DNA of 64,000 nucleotides from Mucilaginibacter terrenus (GTDB lineage: Bacteria > Bacteroidota > Bacteroidia > Sphingobacteriales > Sphingobacteriaceae): contig NZ_QWDE01000001.1 in the NCBI RefSeq assembly GCF_003432065.1, forward strand, positions 1,860,001-1,924,000. Direction: 5' to 3'. Below, piece after piece: positions 25,120 through 33,870 of this stretch. Numbering within the stretch: the first letter of the stretch is position 1; every line of letters starts with the position of its first letter. A program made the translations under genes and the position numbers. Below the pieces are notes generated by a model, which searched no databases, was not told where the DNA came from, and saw nothing but the letters and a program-made list of their open reading frames with translations.

Positions 25120-25138
25120 GAATATATCACTTAAAAAA

Positions 25139-25714
25139 TTATTGTTTCAGGAACTCGCCGTTTGCAGTAAGTTCAACCTCGTCGCTCAGCATTGGTGCGC
25201 CGTATTTGCTGCCGAAACCAAAGTCGCTACGTTTGATAGTACCGGTTACTTTAAAACCAGCGTCAGGAGCTTTGGTCATTGGGTTGGTGATAGTACCACG
25301 GTAAGCCATGTCCAAAGTTACCGGCTTGGTAACGCCATGTAAAGTAAGGTTACCTTTCAACTTGTATTTGTTTGTACCTGCAGGCGCAATTGAAGTGCTG
25401 GTGAAAGTTAATGCAGGGAATTTCTCTACGTCAAAAAACTCAGCGCTTTTCAGGTGACCGTCACGACGTTCGTTGTCGGTGTTTACGGTTGCAGTGTTAG
25501 CAGTAAAGCTAACTTTAGCATCGCTGAAATCCGGCTTTGCAGCTACTATAGTAGCATCAAAATCTTTGAATGATCCGTCAACGTCAGATACCGCTAAGTG
25601 GGTAATAGTAAAGGTTACGCGTGAGTGTGCTTTGTCAACTTTCCAGGTGCTTTGGGCAAATACAGCAGTCTGCATCAGCAAACCAGCGGCTAAAAGGATA
25701 AGAGGTTTTTTCAT
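25139..25714 (-). CDS. YceI-family periplasmic protein
   Basis: A 191-residue secreted protein: signal peptide MKKPLILLAAGLLMQTAVFA, then a YceI/lipocalin-like barrel (STWKVDKAHSRVTFTITHLA, GTNKYKLKGNLTLHGVTKPV, GFKVTGTIKRSDFGFGSKYG). Family members bind amphiphiles or isoprenoids in a long hydrophobic cavity. The specific ligand is unknown here. It is monocistronic with its own terminator. Confidence 0.93.
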   Translation of the reverse strand: MKKPLILLAAGLLMQTAVFAQSTWKVDKAHSRVTFTITHLAVSDVDGSFKDFDATIVAAKPDFSDAKVSFTANTATVNTDNERRDGHLKSAEFFDVEKFPALTFTSTSIAPAGTNKYKLKGNLTLHGVTKPVTLDMAYRGTITNPMTKAPDAGFKVTGTIKRSDFGFGSKYGAPMLSDEVELTANGEFLKQ

Positions 25715-25833
25715 TTCTTTTTGTTCTATTTAATGTTGGTATTTTGTTTACGCCTCAAAGATAAATACGGTTGCCGCAATTCAAAATAAAAAAGATGTTG
25801 CAACATCTTTTTTGAATGAGCTATGACAAAGCA

Positions 25834-26640
25834 CTATCTGGAGAAAAACTGATCTACCTTTTTGTTAAACTCGGCGGCGTGTTCTATCAGCGTGCTATGG
25901 CTCGAGTTCTTCACTATCCAAAGCTCCGACCCGGGAATGTTCTTTTGTACCAGCCTGGTATGTGCATCCGCAATAACGTCGTGGTCGCCGGCAATTATAA
26001 GGGCCGGGCATTTTATCTGCTGTAGTTGTTCCAGTTTAATGTTGGGCTGGTTCCAGTCCAGTAAGAATATCTTCCAGGAATTTCTTTCAGCCGGCGTTTT
26101 CCAAACGGTGTTCTTGTTCTCGTTGTATTGTTGCTGGCTTTCCTTCCACAGGTCGCCGGCAAACGCGGTAGAATCAGGTGTAATGTTGGCGCCTGTAGCT
26201 GCCAGGCTGATCACCTTTTCCGGGTGCCTTATCGCCATTAGCAAGGCATTAATCCCGCCGTCGCTCCAACCCAGTACGTGTGCTTTTGGTATGTGCATCG
26301 TATCCAGCAGGGCCGCAAAATCATCTGCCATTTGTTCAAACGTTAAAGAGTCGCTTGCATCTGCAGATTTCCCGTGCGCGCGGCTATCTACCAGTATCAC
26401 CCGGTATTTTTTTGCAAAGTAGGGCACGTTATCGGTAAAAGCACTCATGTCGCCGCCGTTGCCGTGTATCATCAGCAAAGGTTTACCGGTGCCGTACTCT
26501 TCAACGTAAAGCTTTATACCATTTATGTTGTAGTACTTGCCTGCATTACTATTTTTACCGTACATAATTTTTTGTTTACAGCCAAGCACGAGCAGTAGCT
26601 GAGAGATAAGCAGAAGGGAGAGAAATTTTTTGAGGGGCAT
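25834..26640 (-). CDS. Alpha/beta hydrolase lipoprotein
   Basis: A 268-residue predicted lipoprotein hydrolase. The signal peptide MPLKKFLSLLLISQLLLVLG ends at lipobox VLGC. The hydrolase motifs are LLMIHGNGGDMSAF (oxyanion), LGWSDGG (nucleophile Ser about 127), an acid in AGDHDVI, and His in NSSHSTLIEH. The start at 26640 places the signal peptide properly; an in-frame ATG at 26658 would add six residues. Substrate unknown. The upstream 315 bp (26641-26955) contain no recognisable gene or strong signal. Confidence 0.9.
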   Translation of the reverse strand: MPLKKFLSLLLISQLLLVLGCKQKIMYGKNSNAGKYYNINGIKLYVEEYGTGKPLLMIHGNGGDMSAFTDNVPYFAKKYRVILVDSRAHGKSADASDSLTFEQMADDFAALLDTMHIPKAHVLGWSDGGINALLMAIRHPEKVISLAATGANITPDSTAFAGDLWKESQQQYNENKNTVWKTPAERNSWKIFLLDWNQPNIKLEQLQQIKCPALIIAGDHDVIADAHTRLVQKNIPGSELWIVKNSSHSTLIEHAAEFNKKVDQFFSR

Positions 26641-26955
26641 TGAATTGCTGGTTAACACTTTAACTTAAAAGACAGGCCCTAATGTAACACAATAAGCCAT
26701 AAGCGCAAACAAATATGCGTTACAGCCAAAAAGAAGGTATTATTTCGTAAGTACTGCGATTTTTGTCGTCACGTGTAACACCATGTACTTAAACTAGTGG
26801 CTTATAAATCTGCCATAAAGTTAAATATTCATAATGCCTGCCCTACTCAAATGCTAATGACAAGTATTTTGTTCAGACAGCTTTAAGCATACACATCTGG
26901 GCTGGTTACCTGAACCTAAAAAGAAAAATGCGGTAGTTAGTACGGTTTTGTAATT

Positions 26956-28149
26956 CTAAACCCGTTCTTTATCAAAGTTCTCCATCACCAGCACGGCAGC
27001 GCCTATCAGTTCGGCATCAAAGCCAAGGGATGATATCAGCAGTTCGGTACCGGATGCCAGCCTGGGGATACAATATTTATGCAAAGCCTGTTGTATGGGT
27101 GCAAGCAGTATTTTGCCCACTTTAGCGCCCCGGCCGCTTAATACAATGTTGGCCGGGTTCATAATGTGGATGAGGATAGCCAGGGCCTTCCCTATTTTGT
27201 ATCCCGCGTCAGACAATAGCTCCAGTGCAAACTGGTCCCCATGATTGGCGGCATCCATTAATGCATCGCCCATCTGTTTAAAGTTGCCCTTGGTAGTTTT
27301 AAGGCTGGTTACCCGGCCTTTTCTAATACCATCTTCGGCCTGCTCGGCCACTACCAGCATGGATGCTTCGGCTTCCAGGCAGCCGCGTTTTCCGCAGGTA
27401 CACAAAGCACCGTCGTCAGACAGGGGTATGTGGCTCAGCTCACCCGCAAAACCGTTATAACCGCGGAAGATCTTACCGTCTATGATCATCCCCAAGCCTA
27501 TACCCCAGCCCAGGTTTATCACCATTACTTCCTGCTGCGCCTTGGCAATACCAAACTTTTGCTCAGCAAGGGCTATCAAACTGCTGTCGTTATCAATATA
27601 AGTGCTTATGCCGGTTGCCTCGGTAAGGTAAGCGCTAAGGCTTTTGCCGCCTGCATCAAGGTAGGTGTAGTTTATGCCCTCAATGGCATTTATAAACCCG
27701 GGCATACCTATGCCGGTGCCGGCTATCTGGTTCTTGGGGATACCGCTGGCTTCTATATAATCGTTTATGCTGTTTACCAGCGTAGGCAGTGCCTGTTTGT
27801 TGTTGTGCAGCTTTATGTCAACCGTAAGCAGATCCGCCACGGGGTTATTCTGCAGATCGATAAGTTGCAGGCGCGATGAAAGCTGATCCATAGCGATGGA
27901 CAGGATGTACATCGCTTTTGCATTAATGGCATACATCAGCGGCCTGCGCCCGCCGCTGGAAGGCGCGTAACCTTCCTCAACAACAAAGCCTTCTTTTATC
28001 AGCTCGTTTATTGCTTTGGTTATTGAAGGGATGCTTTTATCAAAAAGCTGGCTCAAACCCGCGCAAGACATAGCTTTATCAAAATACAACCGTTTAACGA
28101 TCATATTTTTTAGCCAGCTACCCTTAACACCACTACTTTTTAGTTCCAT
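26956..28149 (-). CDS. ROK-family transcriptional regulator
   Basis: A 397-residue protein of the NagC/XylR type. The N-terminal winged helix (about 1-75; GLSQLFDKSIPSITKAINEL, EEGYAPSSGGRRPLMYAIN) is joined to a ROK sugar-kinase-like domain. ATP/sugar-site patterns include GTGIGMPGFINAIEG and INLGWGIGLGMIIDGKIF. The zinc-binding signature is CTCGKRGCLEAEAS (about 260). It probably represses carbohydrate genes until a sugar or sugar phosphate binds. No sugar operon adjoins it, so its targets are unknown. It is divergent from the amidase across 324 bp. Confidence 0.92.
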   Translation of the reverse strand: MELKSSGVKGSWLKNMIVKRLYFDKAMSCAGLSQLFDKSIPSITKAINELIKEGFVVEEGYAPSSGGRRPLMYAINAKAMYILSIAMDQLSSRLQLIDLQNNPVADLLTVDIKLHNNKQALPTLVNSINDYIEASGIPKNQIAGTGIGMPGFINAIEGINYTYLDAGGKSLSAYLTEATGISTYIDNDSSLIALAEQKFGIAKAQQEVMVINLGWGIGLGMIIDGKIFRGYNGFAGELSHIPLSDDGALCTCGKRGCLEAEASMLVVAEQAEDGIRKGRVTSLKTTKGNFKQMGDALMDAANHGDQFALELLSDAGYKIGKALAILIHIMNPANIVLSGRGAKVGKILLAPIQQALHKYCIPRLASGTELLISSLGFDAELIGAAVLVMENFDKERV

Positions 28150-28461
28150 TAAAATATTCTACGCGCCCTGTTATTAAAGTTGGAGGCAATTTAATTGGTT
28201 AAAATTATAAATAAAGCATTAAAGTGCAACAACGTGCCGGGCTAAACGTACAAATCGGCAATATTCGTCAGTAATCGGTATCTACGCTTATAAAACACTT
28301 TTAAGGATCCGGGGGGTATACTGCTTAAACCCGTTGGGGCGTTGTCAGTCTTATCAAACAAAAGGGCGCGTAAGTGCTTTATTGGTTACTTAGTATTTTA
28401 AACGTTAATGCTTATATATAAATCTGTACAAACGCCGGTATACACCTTTAAAACAATCGTA

Positions 28462-28469
28462 TATCTTTG
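28462..28469 (+). promoter_or_regulatory. -7 element directly before the amidase start
   Basis: TATCTTTG ends four bases before ATG 28474. With transcription starting a few bases after the element, the mRNA would be leaderless or nearly so. The rest of 28150-28461 contains only AT-rich sequence. For the divergent ROK gene, minus-strand TTGCAC, 19 nt and TAATTTTA around 28165-28232 is a weak promoter candidate. Confidence 0.55.
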
Positions 28470-28473
28470 CGCC

Positions 28474-29304
28474 ATGTTTTTTAAGCAACTGTTAAAAGCT
28501 GCATTGTTCGCCTGCGCTGTTCTGTTTATTGCTGTCCTGTCGCACAAGGGCGCACATGCGCAAAGTGCTTCTGCCGGCAGGCCCGATGATTCCGCAAGTT
28601 CGTTCAGGTTCAAAACCATTGTTATTGATGCCGGCCACGGTGGTAAAGACCCGGGTGCGCATGGCGCTTACTCCAACGAAAAAACCGTTGCCTTAAGCAT
28701 TAGCAAAAAGCTGCGCGATGCTATAAACGACCAGTTGCCCGGCGTAAACGTGGTAATGACCCGCAGCACCGATCAGTTTATAGAACTGCACCGCCGGGCT
28801 AACATTGCTAACGAAGCTAAAGCCAACCTGTTTATATCTATACATTGCAATTCTTCGCCGCAGCGCGTGGGCACCCGCAGGGGCGTGCTGCTGCTGCTTT
28901 ACGGTTTTCACCGCAAGCAGGAACAACTAGAGGCCATACGCGAGAACGCGTCTATCTACCAGGAAAAAGATTACCAGAAAAAATATAATGGCTACGGCGA
29001 AGATGCTGCCGTGAATGCAATTGTGCTGGCCGCATTCCAGCAACGCTACCGCAAACAAAGCGTACGTTTTGGCGACCTGCTGAACACGGAGTTTAAAGAG
29101 ACTGACGGCCGCGCCAGTGGTGGCGTAATTGAGCAAGGTGTACTGGTGCTACAGCAAAGCGGTATGCCCGGCCTGCTGATTGAAACCGGCTACATTAACA
29201 ACCCCGATGACGAAGAATACCTAAATTCTGCCGCCGGGCAAAACGAGATAGTACAATCCATTATCAGGGCGATAAAGAAGTATAAGGCGAGTATAGGGTC
29301 GTAA
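28474..29304 (+). CDS. N-acetylmuramoyl-L-alanine amidase (Amidase_3)
   Basis: A 276-residue secreted zinc amidase that cleaves the bond between muramic acid and the stem peptide, probably for cell separation or wall turnover. It has an N-terminal signal peptide (about 1-28) and an Amidase_3 domain: zinc His in IVIDAGHGGKDPGAHG (about 51-66), Glu region EKTVALSISKKL, HRRANIANEAKANLFISIHC (second His), and LIETGYINNPDDEEYL (catalytic Glu). ATG 28474 gives the signal peptide at the extreme N-terminus and follows a -7 element closely; upstream frame to 28408 is not expected to be translated. Confidence 0.93.
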   Translation: MFFKQLLKAALFACAVLFIAVLSHKGAHAQSASAGRPDDSASSFRFKTIVIDAGHGGKDPGAHGAYSNEKTVALSISKKLRDAINDQLPGVNVVMTRSTDQFIELHRRANIANEAKANLFISIHCNSSPQRVGTRRGVLLLLYGFHRKQEQLEAIRENASIYQEKDYQKKYNGYGEDAAVNAIVLAAFQQRYRKQSVRFGDLLNTEFKETDGRASGGVIEQGVLVLQQSGMPGLLIETGYINNPDDEEYLNSAAGQNEIVQSIIRAIKKYKASIGS

Positions 29305-29369
29305 TCGATTTCAAGCTGAACATCCGGGTATCTGTCCGCACCAGCACAACACAGAGCCGCTGGCAGTTC

Positions 29370-29945
29370 TTAACAGTACTTCCTTTCAATATCAGCTGCA
29401 AATTGTCTAAGCTCAGGATCTCTGGACTCGTCATTTGCAATTTTTTTTACCAGGTCCATGTGCTTTTCTTTGTTATACCAGATGAGCCCTAATAGACATT
29501 CTACATAGGTCAGGAAAAAGTCGTCGTGTTCTTCCAACTTTTTCAATTGTATCTTTTCAGCTGCGTCGGATTGATGGAACTTCAACAAACCCGCCGCTTT
29601 CCACGCCAATTCTCCAGGGCTGCCTGATATCCAGTCACCCAACTTTTCTACCAGATTTTCGGGAGTAATAAATTCCAGGTCTTCGGGGCTTTCGTCTACT
29701 AATTCTACAACAGCAAATAGGAAATCACTAAGCCAAACATCGCCCTTTTTAGATAAACTAATTGTTTGAAGAAGCGGCTCTATAAAATCTTGCCCCTTTA
29801 AACTAACTAATAAAGATGCAAAGCGATTTGTATCGTTTATACTTGAAGGTGTAGCAATCAAGGTTTTCAACTCTTCCTTAAATGCATCGTGATTGTCAAC
29901 CATCAAATCGTAAGCGATTTCTAATTTTTGATTTATATCTGTCAT
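29370..29945 (-). CDS. Hypothetical helical protein (HEAT-like pattern)
   Basis: A 191-residue acidic, probably all-helical cytoplasmic protein with no family I can name. Repeated amphipathic helices (FASLLVSLKGQDFIEPLLQT, WLSDFLFAVVELVDE, ELAWKAAGLLKFHQSDAAEK, FFLTYVECLLGLIWY) suggest HEAT-like repeats. Similar small HEAT-like proteins occur as immunity proteins or stress adaptors, but nothing nearby supports a toxin. It is convergent with the amidase and divergent from the oxidoreductase. Confidence 0.7.
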   Translation of the reverse strand: MTDINQKLEIAYDLMVDNHDAFKEELKTLIATPSSINDTNRFASLLVSLKGQDFIEPLLQTISLSKKGDVWLSDFLFAVVELVDESPEDLEFITPENLVEKLGDWISGSPGELAWKAAGLLKFHQSDAAEKIQLKKLEEHDDFFLTYVECLLGLIWYNKEKHMDLVKKIANDESRDPELRQFAADIERKYC

Positions 29946-30092
29946 TACTCGTAAAGCTAAAAGTTTAGATGATTAATATAAACATGTGTGCAATTCACTT
30001 CACGTCGTAAAACCGTTCCTATTTTCATTTAAACCTTTCTTTCATAGTCGCTTTCATTTAACTTTGAGGTAAACCGTTTACAAGACCTCAAT

Positions 30093-31184
30093 ATGAAAAG
30101 CAATAACATCACCCGTCGTGGGTTCATCCAAAAAAGCGCGCTTGGTGCAGGCGCCGTAATGCTTTCGCCTGTGTTAACGGCACTGGCTGTCGATAAACGG
30201 ATGGGCATAGCCCTTGTAGGCCTCGGCGGTTACGCAGGAGGGCAACTTGCTCCTGCGCTGCAGCAAACCAAGAACTGCTACCTGGCAGGACTGGTAACCG
30301 GCACGCCGTCCAAAGCGGAAGCATGGGGCAAAAAGTACAACATCCCTCAAAAGAATATTTACAACTACCAGAACTTTGACGAGATAGCCAAAAACCCCGA
30401 TATAGATATTGTATACATAGTGTTGCCGGTAAGCATGCACAAGGAGTTTACCATACGTGCCGCGCAGGCAGGTAAACACGTTATCTGCGAAAAACCGATG
30501 GCGCTTAACGCTGCAGAGTGCCGCGAGATGATAGCGGCCTGTAAAAAAGCAAACCGTCTACTTTCTATAGGTTACAGGCTGCACTTTGAGCCGCACACCC
30601 TGGAGGTGATGCGCCTCGGCCAAAAAAAGGTGCTTGGAAAGGTAACGGAGATTGACAATGGCAATGGCTTTACTTATCGCGGCGACCCAAACGCCTGGAG
30701 GCTGAAAAAAGCACTGGCAGGCGGTGGTGGTTTAATGGACATGGGCATTTATGCCATACAAGGCGCCCGTTATACCCTTGGCGAAGAACCCATAGCGGTA
30801 AAAGCCACACAGGAGAAAACAAGGCCGGACTTTTTTAAAGAGGTTGATGAGACCATTTACTGGGAGCTGAAATTCCCGGGCGGGGCAAAATCAACCGGCA
30901 AAAGCAGCTACAATAATGACTGGGGTTACCTGCATGCCAAAGCAGAACACGGAACATTTGAGCTGGAGCCGGCATACGGCTACGGCGGGCTGGATGGTAA
31001 GGTGAACGATAAACCCATGAACATCCTCAATATAAACCAGCAGGCGGCCCAAATGGATGATTTTGCAACATGTGTACGGCTTAAAAAACAAAGCCGCGTG
31101 CCCGGTGAAGAAGGCTTGAAAGACATGAAGGTTGTTGATGCCATTTACCGCAGCTTAGACAGCGGCAAATGGGAGAATGTTTAA
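30093..31184 (+). CDS. Tat-exported Gfo/Idh/MocA oxidoreductase
   Basis: A 363-residue NAD(P)-dependent sugar oxidoreductase. The N-terminus is a twin-arginine signal (TRRGFIQKSALGAGAVML), so it should be exported folded with its cofactor, like glucose-fructose oxidoreductase. The Rossmann motif is GIALVGLGGYAGGQLAPAL (about 33-51) and the catalytic-Lys motif is CEKPMALNAAECREM (about 133-147). GGGGLMDMGIYAIQGARY is the C-terminal substrate-site signature. Substrate unknown. It stands alone. Confidence 0.93.
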   Translation: MKSNNITRRGFIQKSALGAGAVMLSPVLTALAVDKRMGIALVGLGGYAGGQLAPALQQTKNCYLAGLVTGTPSKAEAWGKKYNIPQKNIYNYQNFDEIAKNPDIDIVYIVLPVSMHKEFTIRAAQAGKHVICEKPMALNAAECREMIAACKKANRLLSIGYRLHFEPHTLEVMRLGQKKVLGKVTEIDNGNGFTYRGDPNAWRLKKALAGGGGLMDMGIYAIQGARYTLGEEPIAVKATQEKTRPDFFKEVDETIYWELKFPGGAKSTGKSSYNNDWGYLHAKAEHGTFELEPAYGYGGLDGKVNDKPMNILNINQQAAQMDDFATCVRLKKQSRVPGEEGLKDMKVVDAIYRSLDSGKWENV

Positions 31185-31199
31185 AAGATAAGGTGGTGG

Positions 31200-31232
31200 G
31201 TTTCCCCTCTTGAGAGGGGGTAGGGGTGTGTT
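31200..31232. repeat. Short CCCCTCTTGAGAGGGG dispersed repeat
   Basis: CCCCTCTTGAGAGGGG is a near-perfect palindrome followed by GTAGGGGTGTG. Similar words occur at 8034-8150, and a fragment (CCCCCTAGCCCCCC) follows ychF at 2217. It may serve as a terminator for the upstream gene. Confidence 0.5.
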
Positions 31233-31279
31233 AATGAAGCGTAACGTGACCTCGTAACCGAAGTTTAAAAGGTAAACCT

Positions 31280-32542
31280 CTACTTAAATCTTATTGCCTT
31301 AACAGGCGATATTTTAGTAACCAGCATACTTGGGATAATAAGCACTAACAAGCAGACGAACAGTGTGCCTATATTAAGCAGTATTACGTCTGTCCACACG
31401 AACTTAATAGGCACAAAACTCATGTAGTAACTTCCCGGATCCAGCTTAAAGAAATGGGTAGCCTGCTGAAACAATCCGAGGCCCACACCAAGTGTGTTGC
31501 CCAGCAGCAATCCAAAGCCTATCAGGTAAGCCGCGTTGTACAGGAATATCTTCTGGATGGTCCAGTTTCGGGCGCCCATAGCCTTAAACATGCCTATCAT
31601 TCCGGTGCGCTCCAGTATCATAATTAGTAATGCTGATATCATATTTATCACCGCAACGGCCGTCATCAGCACCAACATCACCACCGTATTAACATCCAGC
31701 AGGCCGAGCCATTCGAAGATGGTGGGATAATTCTCTATTAATGTGTGCGACTTAAGTATGATAGGCAGCTTTACGTCTATCCAGTCAGCCGTTACAGTTA
31801 TCTTGTCGAAATCATCAGTTCGCACTTCATACCCACCAACTTCGCCTTTTGTCCAGTCATTCAACCGGCGCACCAAGTCAAGTTTACCTATTACAAAGGT
31901 TTTGTCCACCTCATCTACCCCAATGCTAAATATACCTGATATCTTGAATTTACGCTTGCGTGGCGGGTCCTGCACAAAGTACATCAGCAAGGCATCGCCA
32001 ACCTTCAGCTTAAGGCGGTCGGCCATCTTCTGCGATATCATGATCTGCTCGGTAGCGTCTTTAAAATCTATCACTTTACCGGCTACAAGCACCTTGCGTA
32101 TATAGGCCCAGTCGTAGGTGCTGTCTACGCCTTTCATTACCACACCTTCTATCTCATCATTAGCTTTGATGATGCCCGGCTTTGTAGCAAAAGCGTTAAT
32201 GCCCCTGATGTGTGTGTTTCCTTTTAGCCTGCTCAGCATGTCCGGCGGAGGGATGAACGAGGAGTTTTCGTAGGAGTTATTAAGGTCCGATTTGATGATC
32301 TGGATATCGCCTGCAAAGCCACGCACTTTTTCGCGTATTTCCTGCTTAAAACCGCGGATAACAGCTATGGAAAGTATCATAACACCCAACCCCAGCATAA
32401 TGCCAATAATGGCAATACGCACAATAAGCTTGGAGAACGTACGCTTAGACTTTAAGGTGATACGACTTGATATGAACCGCGCGAAACTCAATGCAGATGT
32501 TTTTTGGTACCTTCGCAAATATGCGTTTTTAAGGTTAAACAT
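31280..32542 (-). CDS. FtsX/LolC-type ABC transporter permease
   Basis: A 420-residue inner-membrane permease of the LolC/E (MacB-FtsX) type. It has an N-terminal membrane helix (about 42-64, IAIIGIMLGLGVMILSIAVI) after a basic segment, a large periplasmic domain (about 70-280), and three C-terminal helices (VVMLVLMTAVAVINMISALL, FLYNAAYLIGFGLLLGN, DVILLNIGTLFVCLLVLIIP) with ERTGMIGMFKAMGA between. In Bacteroidota such proteins probably release lipoproteins from the inner membrane, but the ATPase partner is not encoded nearby. It is divergent from the NamZ gene across 35 bp. Confidence 0.9.
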   Translation of the reverse strand: MFNLKNAYLRRYQKTSALSFARFISSRITLKSKRTFSKLIVRIAIIGIMLGLGVMILSIAVIRGFKQEIREKVRGFAGDIQIIKSDLNNSYENSSFIPPPDMLSRLKGNTHIRGINAFATKPGIIKANDEIEGVVMKGVDSTYDWAYIRKVLVAGKVIDFKDATEQIMISQKMADRLKLKVGDALLMYFVQDPPRKRKFKISGIFSIGVDEVDKTFVIGKLDLVRRLNDWTKGEVGGYEVRTDDFDKITVTADWIDVKLPIILKSHTLIENYPTIFEWLGLLDVNTVVMLVLMTAVAVINMISALLIMILERTGMIGMFKAMGARNWTIQKIFLYNAAYLIGFGLLLGNTLGVGLGLFQQATHFFKLDPGSYYMSFVPIKFVWTDVILLNIGTLFVCLLVLIIPSMLVTKISPVKAIRFK

Positions 32543-32577
32543 ACTGCCTTTAAATTTGTCTTTTAGCTGATTGAATT

Positions 32578-33825
32578 ATGATGAATATAAAGTTGTTGTT
32601 ACCGGCTGCCCTGGTTTGCTCGCTGGCTTTCCGCTGCCCCAACCCACCTCAAGCCGCAGAAACCGGCATGATGGCAATGGCTGACACTGCTGCTAAAGCA
32701 GAAACAGCCGCTGCTGCGCCCATACCTGCCGCTGACCAGGTATCTATGTACCTGAACTACCTAAAAGGTAAGAATGTTGGCATGCTGATCAACCAGACAT
32801 CAGTGATTGGTTCGCGGAAAGTACCTGTAGTAGACAGCCTGCTAAGGCTCGGCATTACGGTGAGAAAAATCTACGGGCCTGAGCATGGCGTAAGAGGAAA
32901 CGCTGCAAACGGCGCTACAATTGACAATAGTATCGACCCTGTCACCAAGCTCCCGGTGATATCCCTTTACGGAAAGCACTTTAAACCCACACCTGCAGAC
33001 CTGAAAGGCATAAACCTGATGGTATTTGACGTGCAGGACGTAGGCACCCGATTTTACACCTACATATCTACCCTTCATTACGTAATGGAAGCGTGTGCCG
33101 AGAACAATATAGAACTGGTAGTGCTGGACAGGCCAAACCCCAATGGCTACTTTGTAGACGGGCCTATTCTTGACACTGCTTTCCGCTCTTTTGTGGGAAT
33201 GCACCCCATACCCGTTGTACACGGCATGACCATAGCCGAATATGCCCAAATGATAAACGGCGAGGGCTGGCTTAAAGGCGCTATAAAATGCAAGCTTAAG
33301 CTATTTAAAGTAGCCAACTATACCCATGCCACGCCGTATGTGCTTCCGGTGAACCCGTCGCCAAACTTGAATTCGGCACAATCCATATTGCTTTACCCGC
33401 ATATTTGCTTTTTCGAGGGAACCAACCTTAGCCTTGGCCGCGGCACTCCGGATCCGTTTCAGGTAGTGGGTAGCCCGCTGCTTAAAGGCAAATACAGCTA
33501 TTCGTTTAAACCGGTGAGCATACCGGGTGTAAGCGACAATCCTCCGCTTAAAGATCAGGTTTGCTACGGCATTAGCTTAAAAGATTACAATACCGATACC
33601 CTGAGGAAAACCGGAAGGCTTAATTTAGCATGGCTGATAAAGTTTTACAAGGATTACCCGGATAAGGAACACTTTTTTATTCCTTACATCGAAAGGCTGG
33701 CCGGCAGTAAAAAACTGAAGGAACAGATCATTGCAGGTAAAACTGAGGCGGAGATCCGCCAGAGCTGGGAACCCGGTTTATCGCAGTTTAAGGCTACGCG
33801 TGCCAAGTACCTGCTTTACAAATAG
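32578..33825 (+). CDS. Exo-beta-N-acetylmuramidase NamZ-like protein (DUF1343/GH171)
   Basis: A 415-residue exported protein of the DUF1343 family, characterised elsewhere as NamZ, which removes non-reducing N-acetylmuramic acid from peptidoglycan fragments. Signature stretches are VGMLINQTSVIG, IYGPEHGVRG (about 100-109), LMVFDVQDVGTRFYTYISTL (about 144-163), LDRPNPNG and HGMTIAEYAQMINGEGWL. The N-terminus is a signal peptide; Cys about 19 (AFRC) is not a convincing lipobox. ATG 32581 is an alternative start. With the amidase at 28474 it fits wall-sugar recycling. It is followed 45 bp on by fmt. Confidence 0.9.
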   Translation: MMNIKLLLPAALVCSLAFRCPNPPQAAETGMMAMADTAAKAETAAAAPIPAADQVSMYLNYLKGKNVGMLINQTSVIGSRKVPVVDSLLRLGITVRKIYGPEHGVRGNAANGATIDNSIDPVTKLPVISLYGKHFKPTPADLKGINLMVFDVQDVGTRFYTYISTLHYVMEACAENNIELVVLDRPNPNGYFVDGPILDTAFRSFVGMHPIPVVHGMTIAEYAQMINGEGWLKGAIKCKLKLFKVANYTHATPYVLPVNPSPNLNSAQSILLYPHICFFEGTNLSLGRGTPDPFQVVGSPLLKGKYSYSFKPVSIPGVSDNPPLKDQVCYGISLKDYNTDTLRKTGRLNLAWLIKFYKDYPDKEHFFIPYIERLAGSKKLKEQIIAGKTEAEIRQSWEPGLSQFKATRAKYLLYK

Positions 33826-33870
33826 CGCCATCGGTTCCGTTTTTTTGAATACGCTTTATCTAATATACAG

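Noticed and set aside
24858..25134. Overlapping short frames on both strands between DUF2147 and the yceI-like gene
   Set aside because: Low-complexity Lys/Phe-rich translations, mirrored on both strands, ending in the terminator hairpin.
25862..26422. A 186-residue frame antisense to the alpha/beta hydrolase lipoprotein
   Set aside because: Ser/Cys-rich composition and complete overlap with a convincing gene; no promoter or family.
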